Of a DNA stretch of 64,000 nt, positions 19,649-30,516 are shown in pieces. A model generated the notes under the pieces. It was given only the letters and a program-made list of their open reading frames with translations. It was not told the origin of the DNA and searched no databases. The first letter of the stretch is position 1. Every line of letters begins with the position of its first letter. The DNA is from Tritrichomonas musculus. Lineage: Eukaryota; Parabasalia; Tritrichomonadida; Tritrichomonadidae. Position numbers and translations under genes: made by a program. The stretch covers positions 558,001-622,000 of the forward strand of contig JAPFFF010000041.1 of assembly GCA_039105265.1 (NCBI GenBank), in the 5' to 3' direction.

Positions 19649-22600
19649 TCACATAATATTGCAATTTTCATCATCATTTTTATTCTCTTCTTCTTCTCCT
19701 TCTTCTTCTTCTTCTCCTCCTCCACCTTTTAGTTGATCAGTAATGTCATTAAAGTACTCAGCAAGCGTTCTGCCTTTTTCATCTACAGCATCTTTATCGA
19801 TTCTTTGATTGCTTAACAAAAGTTGGAGAACATCACTGTTTATAATTCGCACAGTTGTATGAAGAGGAGGTGTTTCTGTTAATATCGATCCTGAATGAAT
19901 ATCGTAACTTAATGATTTGGCATTTATATCAAGATTTTGTTGCTCCAGTAAAAGTTCAATTATTTTGCAGTTTTCTGTTAATATGGCAATATTTAAGATT
20001 GGATATTCATTTGCTAACTTTTTAGATTTTATTGTATAAAAACTGTTGATTTGTCTCTGTATCAATTCGAAATGCTTCTCTTTAAAGTTTACATCAATAT
20101 CATGACGAGATAACAAAAGTCTGACGATTTCGACATTTTCTATCTTAACTGCATTGTGCAAAGACGATGTTTCAATTATAGTGGTTTTACCATTATCTTT
20201 AGAATATAAAGTACTTATGCTATTTACATCCAAATCATCTCGGTCTAATAAGAGTTTGATTACTCCTAACATTCCCTTATGAATGGCCAAAAACAAATTC
20301 GTTTGAGATGAATTTTCATCTAAAGAGGAATGTTGGTTAACATCAATATCTTCTCTCCTTAATAAAATCTCTGAAATATCTGGCATTTCATGAACTATTG
20401 ATAAGAATAATGGCGTCTGTTCTGTTTTTTCATCTCTTTCATTTAAAACTTCTATGAAGTGATATTTTGTAAGTAGAATGGAATTAATATCAAGTTCTTT
20501 GTTAATTAACAAAGCTTTTGCATTTTCTGATATATTTTTTTCAATTGCAATATGTATTGCGGTTTTTTCTACTGTCTTTTTCCAGCCATATTTTAAAGGC
20601 CCAGCGACAGATTTGATTGATTCACTTTCTTCTATGTGTTTAGCGTTAATATCAATTTCTTTTTGTGATGCAATAAGTTCAATGATTTCTGGTGTCCCCA
20701 ATTCTGCAGCAATGTGTAAATCAGTGTATTTTATTACTTCTTTTTCTGCTCTCTCTTCCTCTATGAAATACCCATTGAAATTGTTGGTTGACACAGAATT
20801 GATATCGATTTTTTGGGAACCAATCAGAGCTTCAACTATATCGAAATTATTATTTTTAATTGCCAGATGTAAAGCAGATTGTTCATTAATCATTTTGGAT
20901 TCTAGTGTATGTTGCTCGCCATCACCTTCTATTTGGACTGTTTCTTCTTCTTCTTCATTATTTTCATTTTTCTTTTTTTCATCTCTTTCTTTTTTTAATG
21001 TTTCTAATGCTCCCCTTATTTGCTCAATATCAGATCCTAACAATGTGTTATTTATTGTACTAAAAGAGAATATTTTTTTCTTATTAGCATCAATATCAGG
21101 TCTTTCCAGTAAAAGTTTAACGATTTCTAAATCGTTATTTTCAACAGCAAAATGCAAAGCAGTCCTCTGGTTATCTATAATTAAATATTTATATCCATTT
21201 GAAAACATTGTCTTCATTGTTTTATTATCAAACTCGTGCTTAGCTATCTTAGACACATTATTAATATCTATGTTTTGCTTTTCTAATAAAGCTTTAACCA
21301 TTGATGTTCTTCCTTTAATAATTGCTATTTGTAATGGTGTAAGAACTTTCTCCTCTATTTTTTTCCAAAGATTAAATTTCTGAATTTTAAGACACGTTAA
21401 ATCAATATCTTCTCTTTTTAGAAATTGGTTAAAACAATTTAATTCATTGTTTGAAATGGCCAAATGAATTGGTGCTTCTTTTTTAAGTGAATTGAATTTG
21501 CCTGCTTCATATGATTTAGTCATTTGACTGTTTACATCTGTTTTCGGATTCATTAATAGAATTGATGCAATATTTTCAAGCCCTTTTTCAATTGCTAAAA
21601 ATAATGGAGATTTTTCCAAATAATATTTAGTAGAAGTTCCAATTTCATTCGAAAGAAATTTTGCATTGATTTCGATATTTTCATGAAGCAATAATGATTG
21701 AACAACTTCTTCAGCTTCATTCTCAACGGATAAATACAAAGGAGATTTTTCTTGTGTTTCACTATATCCAGATTTTTTTATTTTATAATTTGTTTTAGCA
21801 TTAACATCTATTTTGTTGGAATTCAACAAAATTTTTGCTGTTTGAAAATTTCTTTTTTCGATTGCAATATGCAAAGCTGACCTTTCATATATTTCATCTT
21901 TATAAAAATAGGTGCATTTTGTTGTTAATTTCTTGTTTATATCAATATTCTCTTGAGATAAAAGAAGATTAACGATTTCACTATTTCCTCTTTCTGCAGC
22001 AACGTACAAAGGCGTCTTTTCTTTTTCTATTACTTTTTTTAACTTTTCAATATTTTTCTTAATGCTGTAAACTTTGTTAACATTTACTTCATTCATCACT
22101 AAACCTACTAATGTAATGTGGTCATATTTGCACAATTTATAGAAAAGAAAATCATTTGAAAAATCAGATGGCAAATAATGATAATTATGATATTTAATTG
22201 CATATGAAAACAAATTTGAATTATCATTTTGACTTTCTTTTGGCATGTATTTTTGCATTATGTATTCAGCAATATCATTATGATGGCATTTTATCGATTC
22301 TTTAAGAAGTTCTTCGCACGAATTTGTTTCTGGAAAAATGTCATTTTGCTCAAGAATTTGAATGATTTTTAGATTTTGGCTGTGAATCGCATACTTCCAT
22401 ATTGATGATGTTACTTCAACTTTTTGAGAAATTAAATAGCTGAAAATTTGATCTGACCCAAAAAATACTGAATATTCTATCGGTGTTAACGATTTATCTT
22501 TCAAAATTGAGTGCGTTTCAAAAATTGATTGTTTTATTAGAGAAATTCTTTTTTGTTCTTGATATTTCAAGAAATCATTTATTGAATCTTTTCGTATAAT

Positions 22601-23152
22601 TTCGCAAAGATCTTTTTCATTTTCACCTAAAAGCCGGTTTCTCTCAAAAAGTTCGGGATTTTCAGAAATCATTTTTTCAACAGTTTCAAAATATGACTCT
22701 TGATCTTTGGTTGATTTATATTGTAGTTTTTTCAATTCTGGATAAAAATAAGATGGGTAATTTTGCTTTGAATATTTATCATCTCCAAAAATAATATATG
22801 CAATATTTTGATCAATATTAAAAAGTTGTTCCTTGATAAGAAAAAGTAGAATCCTTTTATTATCTTTAAAAATATTGAATATTTCTAAATTTGAGAATTT
22901 TTGTTTGATATTTTCTCTGTAGTTGATAATAATCAACTCGATTTTATTGAAAAAAACAGGAGATCGATAATGATTAGTTGTAATATTTGCTAATAAATGT
23001 AATATCTCTTTCAATTCTTCTTTTTTATCTTGAATATTTAATAAGTTAATCAAATTTGAATAGTCTTCATCAGAGCCATTTTCTTCATCTATAAAATTAA
23101 TAAGTTGATTGTACATTTCTTTATTTTTTTGTATAAATGCTTGAACATTCAT
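19649..23152 (-). CDS. Giant ankyrin-repeat protein (1167 aa) with trichomonad N-terminal domain
   Basis: The first true ATG is at 23152 (MNVQAFIQK). The frame extends 18 codons further upstream only through a TTG. The start is supported by alignment with the paralogue at 27491. Residues 1-350 form the conserved trichomonad lead-in, with a helical part and then ENEKDLCEIIRKDSINDFL, SLTPIEYSVFFGSDQIFSYL and the ESIKCHHNDIAEYIM motif, as in DUF3447-type ankyrin proteins. About fifteen ankyrin units follow, each with a core like SALHIAIEKRNFQTAKILL plus an IDIN/VDVN turn. Linkers of 15-30 residues separate them. The tail is Gly then Glu-rich and acidic, ending in NCNIM. It is a scaffold by inference. 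Confidence 0.9.
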   Translation of the reverse strand: MNVQAFIQKNKEMYNQLINFIDEENGSDEDYSNLINLLNIQDKKEELKEILHLLANITTNHYRSPVFFNKIELIIINYRENIKQKFSNLEIFNIFKDNKRILLFLIKEQLFNIDQNIAYIIFGDDKYSKQNYPSYFYPELKKLQYKSTKDQESYFETVEKMISENPELFERNRLLGENEKDLCEIIRKDSINDFLKYQEQKRISLIKQSIFETHSILKDKSLTPIEYSVFFGSDQIFSYLISQKVEVTSSIWKYAIHSQNLKIIQILEQNDIFPETNSCEELLKESIKCHHNDIAEYIMQKYMPKESQNDNSNLFSYAIKYHNYHYLPSDFSNDFLFYKLCKYDHITLVGLVMNEVNVNKVYSIKKNIEKLKKVIEKEKTPLYVAAERGNSEIVNLLLSQENIDINKKLTTKCTYFYKDEIYERSALHIAIEKRNFQTAKILLNSNKIDVNAKTNYKIKKSGYSETQEKSPLYLSVENEAEEVVQSLLLHENIEINAKFLSNEIGTSTKYYLEKSPLFLAIEKGLENIASILLMNPKTDVNSQMTKSYEAGKFNSLKKEAPIHLAISNNELNCFNQFLKREDIDLTCLKIQKFNLWKKIEEKVLTPLQIAIIKGRTSMVKALLEKQNIDINNVSKIAKHEFDNKTMKTMFSNGYKYLIIDNQRTALHFAVENNDLEIVKLLLERPDIDANKKKIFSFSTINNTLLGSDIEQIRGALETLKKERDEKKKNENNEEEEETVQIEGDGEQHTLESKMINEQSALHLAIKNNNFDIVEALIGSQKIDINSVSTNNFNGYFIEEERAEKEVIKYTDLHIAAELGTPEIIELIASQKEIDINAKHIEESESIKSVAGPLKYGWKKTVEKTAIHIAIEKNISENAKALLINKELDINSILLTKYHFIEVLNERDEKTEQTPLFLSIVHEMPDISEILLRREDIDVNQHSSLDENSSQTNLFLAIHKGMLGVIKLLLDRDDLDVNSISTLYSKDNGKTTIIETSSLHNAVKIENVEIVRLLLSRHDIDVNFKEKHFELIQRQINSFYTIKSKKLANEYPILNIAILTENCKIIELLLEQQNLDINAKSLSYDIHSGSILTETPPLHTTVRIINSDVLQLLLSNQRIDKDAVDEKGRTLAEYFNDITDQLKGGGGEEEEEGEEEENKNDDENCNIM

Positions 23153-23442
23153 TAGATTTAGCAAATATTTAGTAAATTTGTAAAATTGAATGAAAAATTG
23201 AGTCAATTATTTATTGAACTGTATCTTGATTTCTAGTTATAATTATGTCATAATATTATAATGACCAGTACAAATAGTAAGTGTTCTAAATAGTAAATAC
23301 TTTTCAACATATTTCTATTTTGTTTTCCAGACATATTTAGAAAAAAAATTGAAAATAAAAAGAAATAGAGTATAAGATCTCAATTCATATTAATCATAAA
23401 AAAAATATATATATCCAAACAAATATAAATAATAATCTTTAT

Positions 23443-23820
23443 TCAAAGTCCAAACCAATGAACGCATTTCGCATTTGCTTTTTGCGAAATTTTAATGATA
23501 GGTTTTCCAATATACAAGCTGATGCAACAAAGTGAATATTTACCACAGCCTTTTGCAATATCAATCAGTAATTTAAAAGTGCTTTCATCTTTTAATAGGT
23601 AATCATCTTTTTTATCTTTATTTTCAAAAATTTCAATATTTGTGATTTCTACTTCTTTTTCTTCATTTGGCATTAAATCTTGGCTATTTTTTTCTGGATT
23701 TGTAACTTCGTTATCAATGAATACAATTTCATTTTGATTAAATTCATTTGAAGATGGATATTGAGCTAAAATATCTTTTTGATTTGAATCATATTTATCT
23801 AGAAGACCTTCTTCAAGCAT
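23443..23820 (-). CDS. Small unknown acidic protein
   Basis: The ORF has 125 residues from ATG at 23820. The first 75 residues are acidic and probably disordered. The last 40 (FKLLIDIAKGCGKYSLCCISL) are hydrophobic and Cys-containing, and could be a membrane-associated helix or a small fold. It ends KCVHWFGL. The gene lies 290 bp upstream of the minus-strand ankyrin gene in the same orientation. No family is recognised. It could be the end of an older gene. Confidence 0.5.
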   Translation of the reverse strand: MLEEGLLDKYDSNQKDILAQYPSSNEFNQNEIVFIDNEVTNPEKNSQDLMPNEEKEVEITNIEIFENKDKKDDYLLKDESTFKLLIDIAKGCGKYSLCCISLYIGKPIIKISQKANAKCVHWFGL

Positions 23821-24503
23821 TTTAACAAGGAAAAATAAAAATGATGTGTTGATATAAAATCAAAATATGAAATTTTCAACTTCAAATTTTGAATGAAAAT
23901 TTTCACCGTTTCAGAAAATTTGAATCATTTCTTTCAAAAATCTCACCATCATTTATTTTTTTAAAATTTTCTTTTCAAATTAAACCATCACCTTTATTTA
24001 TTCATAAATTTCGTTTATTAATCCTGCTTTTTATGTTACAGAAGAAAAAATGAATATCTCATTGCATTAAAATGATTTGATTGTTTTTAGAGACAAATTA
24101 AGTTTTTGGTATATATGATAAATGAAATATTTACAACATAATTCAAAAATTGTATTTCGGTAATGAATTTTGAGTTGGTAATTTCAATAAAGATATACAT
24201 TTAATGCTTCTCAATTCATGATTAGCATCAAATTCATTGCAACTAATAAATCTACCAACTCATTCTCTTTAGATGATTCATTGAATGAAAAAATAATAAA
24301 TGTTGTTGATGATAAATCAATATTGGGACATCTTTCAGTAGGAATAGTTTTATTGTTCTAAAAACTTTTCATTGACTCAATTTTCGTCAATATTATTTAA
24401 TCAACATTATATATCTAATATATATATATGTAGAAAAAATAAATTTATAATAAAGAATCATTTTATCATAAAAATATTTGAGTATAAATTAAAAAAAAAA
24501 AAG

Positions 24504-24566
24504 GTTATGAAGAGACTCGAACCGATGAGTTTGAAATTTCACCTTAAAAAAATCCACTGCACCACA
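24504..24566 (-). ncRNA. Degenerate tRNA-like Pol III unit
   Basis: On the minus strand, TGGTGCAGTGG fits the A-box consensus. About 40 nt later GGTTCGAGTCT fits the B-box. Both precede a T-run of about 12 that could terminate Pol III. The stems do not pair: the T-stem has several mismatches and no acceptor or anticodon arm can be drawn. It is therefore a tRNA relic or a tRNA-derived element, not a working tRNA. The rest of 23821-24660 is AT-rich without a supported gene. Confidence 0.4.
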
Positions 24567-24660
24567 ATTAAAAAAAAAATCTTGAATAATCGATATCTAT
24601 TAAAAATTAAAAGTTATATCTTAAGAAAAAGTTTGACTAAAGAAATCCCAATTTTTTCAA

Positions 24661-26889
24661 ATGAAAAAAAAAAAAGCAAATAGAATAACTAATATTAACA
24701 CAGCGCCAATTAAATGTGCCTTATCATTCATAGCTGCTATTCTTTGTTTATTTATACACGGAGACATTGATATCATAGAAACTATTTTGTACATCATCGT
24801 TGTACTTGTTTCAATACCAATATTATTATTCATCAAAACAAGAATAAAACCGCAAAGACAAAAAAAATTGTCAAATATAAAAAAATCTGAAAATTCTTTC
24901 CCACGACAAGAGATTCCAGAATTACCGAAACTACCTCGGAATAATTCATCTTTAGAAAAACTTAAAAATGAAGACAAAAGTCCAGCCAATAGCAAAAGTC
25001 CAGCCAATAACAAAAGTCCAGCCAATAACAAAAGTCAGGACAATAACAAAAATCCAGCCAATATCAAAAGTCCTGTCGCAAATAAAAGTCAGGACAATAG
25101 CAAGAGTCCGGTTATTAGCAAAAGCCAGGACACAGGTCGAAGTCGAAGAGAAGCTTTCTCCCGCAGAAGAAGCATGGACTCTGTTACAGTTACTCTTATT
25201 TTTGAAAACAGTAGCTACTCGCCTTTGGATAAAAAAGTGACACTAAATTCCACAGTTGGCGAACTCGAAGAAGGCATCAGGGATGAATTCAATATAAAAG
25301 ATGAAATTGTCATCAAACAGGAGGCAGCTGGCGACGGCCAAATTCGCCTCGATTCATCACAAACGCTTGGCGGCATTCTCAGAGACGAGAGCGACTCTTT
25401 GTTCTACATTGAAATCATTCCATCAAAAAGTGACAAAGAAGAAAAACCAAAGCCAAAAAGGCCGATGCCAGCACTGGCTCCAACAATAGAAGATAGTCAT
25501 GATTTGACCGCTAAAAAAACCGCCAGGCGTTCACAATCATGCAAAAAAGGAAGTCTGAAAAAATTTGTGCCGACGACGAGCGAGGTTGAAGAGCCAGAAG
25601 GAAGTGAGACAGACGTTGATGATTTTGCTGAATTTGATAAAGAATTCGTTTTTCAACATTCTGAATTGAACTTTTTGAATGATGTAAAAATTGAATTCAA
25701 ATTTTCATCAGAGTTAAATGTCGATAACTATTCAAATTCATTTGATGACGAAAATACAACAATTGAGGAAATTAAAGCACTAATAAGTGGCCATCTTTCT
25801 GAAGTAACAAAACGAAACTACGAGCAAAAAAGAATTTGTTTGGTTTACAAAGGAAAAAAACTAGAAAGTGGCACTTTTTTGAAAGACATTGATTACAAGG
25901 CAGGTGATTGTATTGATGTTTCAATACTAAGCAAAACTTACTTTATTCAATTCGATAAAAAAACTATAGTTGAAATTGGCCTTGATGATATTGACCATCC
26001 AACCGTCAAAGACATTGAAAATAAAATCTATCTACCAAAAGGATATTGTTTGAAATTGCGAGAAAAAATACTGAAAAGTGACCAAAAACTTGAGGATCTT
26101 TCAATTTCTAAAGACAGATTTGTAGTCGTTAGAATTCCAACAAGCGAACCTACAGAAAAAGTGACATTTATTTTGTATTCAAAAAATGAAAAAGTTGATG
26201 AAATTTCATTTGATTATTCAAACAAAAAAAATATTTCTGATTATAAAAAAGAACTTGGAATTTCATCACACGTTGATTTGGTTTTCTTTTCACAAGGAAA
26301 AGTTCTATCTGATAGTGACGTCCCTTCTGGAATTGTGAATGTTTATCCGAGGTCAAAAACTGACACTGAAAATAATTTCAATAAAACCGCAAATTCTGTC
26401 AAAAAATATGAAAAACCTAAAATTGAAAATATTATTGTTAGAAATATGGACCAATATAATTCTGATGATGAATTAAAAAATCAAATCGTAATTGAATATG
26501 ACGATAGAAAAGGTCCAAAAAAAATTTTTGATTTGAAAAAAATTGTTGCTAATAAATTAGGGATATTGAATACAAACGAAGATGTTGAGAAAATATCTTT
26601 GTTTATATTGTTCCAATGCGATAGTTCTACTAATTTTACACTGCTATTTGATAATGATGATATTGATAATGCTTTCTCATTAAGTTCAAATTCTTGCTTT
26701 TATTTTGATTTTGTAAAAGGTGGTAAGGATATTCGTCCTAATTTCATGAAAAATTATAGAAAACAAGCAAAAGATTTAGGATTGGAGATTACTGATGCTG
26801 ATATTAAAAAAATTTATGAGAAAGCTGGCGGTAATATGGATATAATATTAACCACATTTAGTTATATTTCTTATAATATGAAAACTTGA
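24661..26889 (+). CDS. Membrane-anchored protein with several ubiquitin-like domains
   Basis: The protein has 742 residues. A basic N-terminus is followed by two membrane spans (about 18-33 and 38-58) forming a hairpin, so the rest probably faces the cytosol. Residues 106-159 are a hexapeptide-like repeat (KSPANN/KSQDNN). At least three ubiquitin-like beta-grasp folds follow: 174-253, 341-422 (the clearest, with TTIEEIKALI then ICLVYKGKKLESGTFL and GDCIDVSIL), and 425-492. A fourth (500-563) is likely and a fifth (588-685) possible. The C-terminus (690-735) is helical and UBA/CUE-like (DADIKKIYEKAGGNMDIIL). An ER-quality-control or ubiquitin-adaptor role is inference from architecture. No diglycine end is present, so it is not a conjugated modifier. 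Confidence 0.8.
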   Translation: MKKKKANRITNINTAPIKCALSFIAAILCLFIHGDIDIIETILYIIVVLVSIPILLFIKTRIKPQRQKKLSNIKKSENSFPRQEIPELPKLPRNNSSLEKLKNEDKSPANSKSPANNKSPANNKSQDNNKNPANIKSPVANKSQDNSKSPVISKSQDTGRSRREAFSRRRSMDSVTVTLIFENSSYSPLDKKVTLNSTVGELEEGIRDEFNIKDEIVIKQEAAGDGQIRLDSSQTLGGILRDESDSLFYIEIIPSKSDKEEKPKPKRPMPALAPTIEDSHDLTAKKTARRSQSCKKGSLKKFVPTTSEVEEPEGSETDVDDFAEFDKEFVFQHSELNFLNDVKIEFKFSSELNVDNYSNSFDDENTTIEEIKALISGHLSEVTKRNYEQKRICLVYKGKKLESGTFLKDIDYKAGDCIDVSILSKTYFIQFDKKTIVEIGLDDIDHPTVKDIENKIYLPKGYCLKLREKILKSDQKLEDLSISKDRFVVVRIPTSEPTEKVTFILYSKNEKVDEISFDYSNKKNISDYKKELGISSHVDLVFFSQGKVLSDSDVPSGIVNVYPRSKTDTENNFNKTANSVKKYEKPKIENIIVRNMDQYNSDDELKNQIVIEYDDRKGPKKIFDLKKIVANKLGILNTNEDVEKISLFILFQCDSSTNFTLLFDNDDIDNAFSLSSNSCFYFDFVKGGKDIRPNFMKNYRKQAKDLGLEITDADIKKIYEKAGGNMDIILTTFSYISYNMKT

Positions 26890-27490
26890 ATAAAGCTATA
26901 TTATGAAATTTGTAATTATTAATAAAATAAAAAAAAAAAAAATTCAAATTTTGAGGCCATCAAATTCATAATTATACCAGCATACTTTTCGAATTGAGTT
27001 AATTTATTCAAATTATAGTATTTTTTACATTAGAAAAATGATGTTTGCATCATAAGATCACGGTTTGAAACAAAATTTTATTATTAAAATTTACCAAAAT
27101 AAAAAAAAAAACTTAATTTCCCCATATTTAATTTGATAAGATTAATATAAGTGATAAAACATAAATATAGAGGTAATAATTTTGAGTTTTTGACTGTGTA
27201 TTTCGTTCTTTTGTAAAAAATTTCTATAAATTCAATTTTCTGAGTAAAATATCAAAATAATATAATTTTCAATGAATCATTTCATTTTTTCTTATCAACT
27301 CCCAATTCAATTTTTCAAAACAATTTTTATACCATTTTATACAATTAGTAATTTATTTTGGTATTAAATAAAAGTTTGAAATAAAAGATTTCATTATTAA
27401 TATAATTAAACTTTCATTTTAAAAAAAGTTGAAAACCATTTAATTTTTTTCTATTTGCTCTCAAATTATTTTACACGGTAATTTGTTTAC
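26890..27490. other. AT-rich intergenic spacer
   Basis: Two convergent-free plus-strand genes flank 600 bp of AT-rich DNA with short A-runs. No RNA gene, repeat or mobile element was recognised. Confidence 0.5.
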
Positions 27491-28630
27491 ATGACAAAAA
27501 TCATTCAAGAATATATTGATCAACAAAAAAGCATCCAAAAAGGAATTCTTGGCTTTATAAACCACAACGTTGGTGAAAAAGTCTACTATCTCAATTTGCT
27601 CAAAGTTTTAGATGACCCTTCTATACATAAAAGCCAATCTGAATTATCTACAACACTTCGATTATTATTAGACTTAGCCAACAATCATCATAGAATGCCA
27701 GATTTCTTCAAAAAGATTGAACAAATTTTAATTATATTTAAAGACGATATCAAGCAGAATTTTTCGAATTTCGATCTTTTCAATATTTGCAAAAAGAACA
27801 AAGAAATTCTTTTAATTCTACTTGAAAACAAAATGTTAGAATTTGATCAATCAATAATCGATATAATTACAGAAACCAAATTCTTACAGCTACGATATCC
27901 ATATTATTTTTCACCAGAATGTCAAAGCTTCAACATCGATTCCAAGATATTGCTCGAAATCCAAACCAAAATGACAGATGCTAATAAGGAAGGACCTGAA
28001 GCCTTCGATAAAAAGCGAAAAGCAGGTGAAAACAGCCTCCGATATTGTCAATATATTCGTGAAGATTCTCTAGAAGATTTTATCTCCTACGTAAACGAGC
28101 ACAAACTTCCACTTTCTACAGTCATTGAGCCCTCAATTTTTGAAACAAACAACTTTTTAATACAGAAGACTCCAACGTTAATTGAATACGCAGCATTCTT
28201 TGGATCAATGCGAGTTCTCAATTACTTGCTTGAAAATAACGTACAAATGCCTCCTTCAATTTGGCTCTACGCAATTCACAGCCGAAGCATGGATTTGCTG
28301 CATCTCATCGAGGAGAAAAAAGTTCAGCCAAATGACCAATCTTACAATGAATGCTTCATTGAGGCTGTCAAATGTCACCATATTGAAATGTCAGAATATT
28401 TCAAAACCGTTTATTTGCACAATCAAATTCCTAACGATCCATCGGTCACTTCACAAATCATTAAATTCCGCAACTACTTATATTTCCCGAGTGATTTGAG
28501 CACACCAAGCAATTTCTACGACTTAAGCAAGTATGATTACTATAAAATTGTCGATTTTCTTCTAACTCACGTTGCTAATATTGATACAAATAGAAGAGTA
28601 ATTTTAGAAATTGTTTCTTTTTGCAAATAA
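27491..28630 (+). CDS. Truncated trichomonad ankyrin protein (N-terminal domain only)
   Basis: The 379-residue ORF from ATG at 27491 matches the first 350 residues of the giant ankyrin protein at 19649-23152. Shared features include FSNFDLFNICKKNKEILLIL, the GENSLRYCQYIREDSLEDFI lead-in, TLIEYAAFFGSMRVLNYLL, EAVKCHHIEMSEYF and FYDLSKYDYYKIVDFLL. It stops just where the ankyrin repeats should begin (NIDTNRRVILEIVSFCK then TAA). One isolated ankyrin unit and then a BspA-type repeat block lie downstream. It could still make a short protein, but the locus as a whole looks broken. Confidence 0.75.
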   Translation: MTKIIQEYIDQQKSIQKGILGFINHNVGEKVYYLNLLKVLDDPSIHKSQSELSTTLRLLLDLANNHHRMPDFFKKIEQILIIFKDDIKQNFSNFDLFNICKKNKEILLILLENKMLEFDQSIIDIITETKFLQLRYPYYFSPECQSFNIDSKILLEIQTKMTDANKEGPEAFDKKRKAGENSLRYCQYIREDSLEDFISYVNEHKLPLSTVIEPSIFETNNFLIQKTPTLIEYAAFFGSMRVLNYLLENNVQMPPSIWLYAIHSRSMDLLHLIEEKKVQPNDQSYNECFIEAVKCHHIEMSEYFKTVYLHNQIPNDPSVTSQIIKFRNYLYFPSDLSTPSNFYDLSKYDYYKIVDFLLTHVANIDTNRRVILEIVSFCK

Positions 28631-28855
28631 AGTTTCAAATTTGATTGTTTTTGAATCGAATTCCTATAATTAATTATTTGAATACAATTCCATTAATTTT
28701 CTTAATTTCTTAATTTAGTTTTCAAATAATGTTTTTTATTCAATTTTTTCAATGCAATTTCAAAAAGTTTGATTAATTTCATTTCTTAACGATTATTTTT
28801 AATTCAATTTATAATAACGTTTTTTTAATGAAATTTTAAATTTTATGTTTTTAAT

Positions 28856-28975
28856 AAGACAGCATTATATATTGCTATCGAAAAAGGAAATGTTGAAGTT
28901 GCTAAACGTATTTTATTAATCAAGGAACTCGATGTTAATCTGAAATCAATCATTTTAATAATATCACAATTTTAA
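28856..28975 (+). pseudogene. Isolated ankyrin repeat relic
   Basis: An open stretch with no ATG reads KTALYIAIEKGNVEVAKRIL then KELDVNLKS and ends at TAA. It is in the same frame as the truncated gene upstream but separated by about 225 bp of stop-rich AT sequence. It is best read as the first repeat of the formerly longer ankyrin protein. Confidence 0.7.
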
Positions 28976-29193
28976 TCAAATTCCAAAAATATAATATTTG
29001 AATTCAGTTTCATATTATTTATTTAATGACATTTAAAATGAATTTATTGATAAATAAAATTCAAAAATATTCTTATTTTTTAATTCAATTCCAATTCAAA
29101 AAATTGAATAGAATTTTTAAAAAAATTTTTTTGAATAAAATTTCTAATCAAAAAGTTTTCATTTCGTTTCAATTTAATTATTATTTATTGTGA

Positions 29194-30516
29194 AATTTTA
29201 AATTTATTTATTTTAATGAAAAAACACTAATAAATATCGCTGTTGAAAAAGGAAAACTTGACATATTCAAACTTTTGTTATCACACGACCAAATTGAGAT
29301 TGGCGAAGGAGCCTTCTATGGTTGCACCGAATTGAAAGAGATAGCGATACCACCAACAGTTACTTTCTTAGGCGACAATTCCTTCAAGTTCTGCACGTCA
29401 TTAGAGAAAATCGTCATTCCAAGCACAGTTACCGAACTTGGCGACAATTCATTCAGAGGTTGCTCATCTCTGAAGCGAATTGACATTCCGAGCTCAGTTT
29501 CAGTGATTGGAAACAATGCATTTGAAGGGTGCTCGGCCCTGCAAGAGATAGTCATACCACCGTCGGTAACGAAGATTGGCGCCTACACATTCAAGAGCTG
29601 TTCTTCACTTCAAAACGTGGCAATTCCAACGTCTGTCACATCGATCGGCTACTACTCGTTCCAGGGGTGCTCGTCGATGAAGAGCGTTGTTATTCCTGAC
29701 TCTGTCACATCACTTGGTGCCTTTGCATTCAATGGTTGTTTGGCCCTTGAGGATATTGTATTATCGGCCTCTTTGGCATCAATTGGAAACAACGCATTCC
29801 AAAGCTGTCAGTCACTTTTGTCTGCCAAGATTCCTTCCTCTGTGACGCAGATTGGAAGGTTCGCATTCAGAGGCTGTTCATCTCTCAAGCAGCTTCAATT
29901 GCCCTCCAAATTGAACTCAATCTTGGATCACGCTTTCAAGGGCTGCTCATCGCTTCAAAGCGTCATCATCCCTGATTCCGTTGTGTCGATTGGCGACAAC
30001 TGTTTTGAAGGTTGCTCGTTATTGCAGAAGGTTCATCTTTCTAGCTCATTAACGGCTGTTCCTCGGTTCATTTTCAGAGCTTGTCCGTTACTCGCGAATG
30101 TTGCCATTCCTGATTCAGTCACGACAATCATGAATGACGCCTTCAACGGTTGCTCGTCACTCACGCAAATGGAAATTCCTCCTTCTGTGACATCCATTGG
30201 AAAGTACGCATTCGAAGGCTGCTCAAAGATGTCGCACATAACTATACCTACTTCTGTGACACAGATTGGCGACTATGCATTCAGAGGATGCTCCTCTTTG
30301 AAGCAAATTGACATTCCGCCAACAATCACGTCGATAAAGATTGGCGTGTTTGAAGATTGTGACAGCCTTGAGCATATTAACATCCCTTCTTCTGTGTCAG
30401 TCATCGAGCCCGGCGCTTTTCAAGGATGCTCTTCACTAAAGAAATTGTCAATTCCATCTTCTTCATCAATTGACAATCTTGGAATTGATGATTCAACTGA
30501 AGTTACTAGATTTTAG
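29194..30516 (+). pseudogene. BspA-like LRR block joined in frame to an ankyrin fragment, no ATG start
   Basis: The frame is open from 29194 but has no ATG near its start. It begins with an ankyrin unit (TLINIAVEKGKLDIFKLLLS, from 29224) and passes directly into about seventeen Treponema-type leucine-rich repeats of 23 residues (consensus AFxGCSSLxxIxIPxSVTxIG). BspA-like proteins of this type are usually surface proteins in trichomonads. There is no signal peptide and no C-terminal membrane span; it ends DDSTEVTRF. The LRR block itself is undamaged and more GC-rich than its surroundings, so the fusion may be recent. The first internal ATG lies deep in the repeats. Expression could occur from an unusual start or not at all. 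Confidence 0.75.

Noticed and set aside
20478-21383. Plus-strand 301-codon frame
   Set aside because: Antisense shadow of the ankyrin gene; Ser/Phe/Ile-rich with no family.
24372-24683. Plus-strand 103-codon frame before the membrane UBL gene
   Set aside because: Lys/Ile-rich composition of random AT-rich DNA, it overlaps the tRNA-like unit and the start of the real gene.
28631-29220. Introns joining the ankyrin and BspA pieces
   Set aside because: No GTATGT donor or ACTAACACACAG-type acceptor typical of trichomonad introns was found in the separators.
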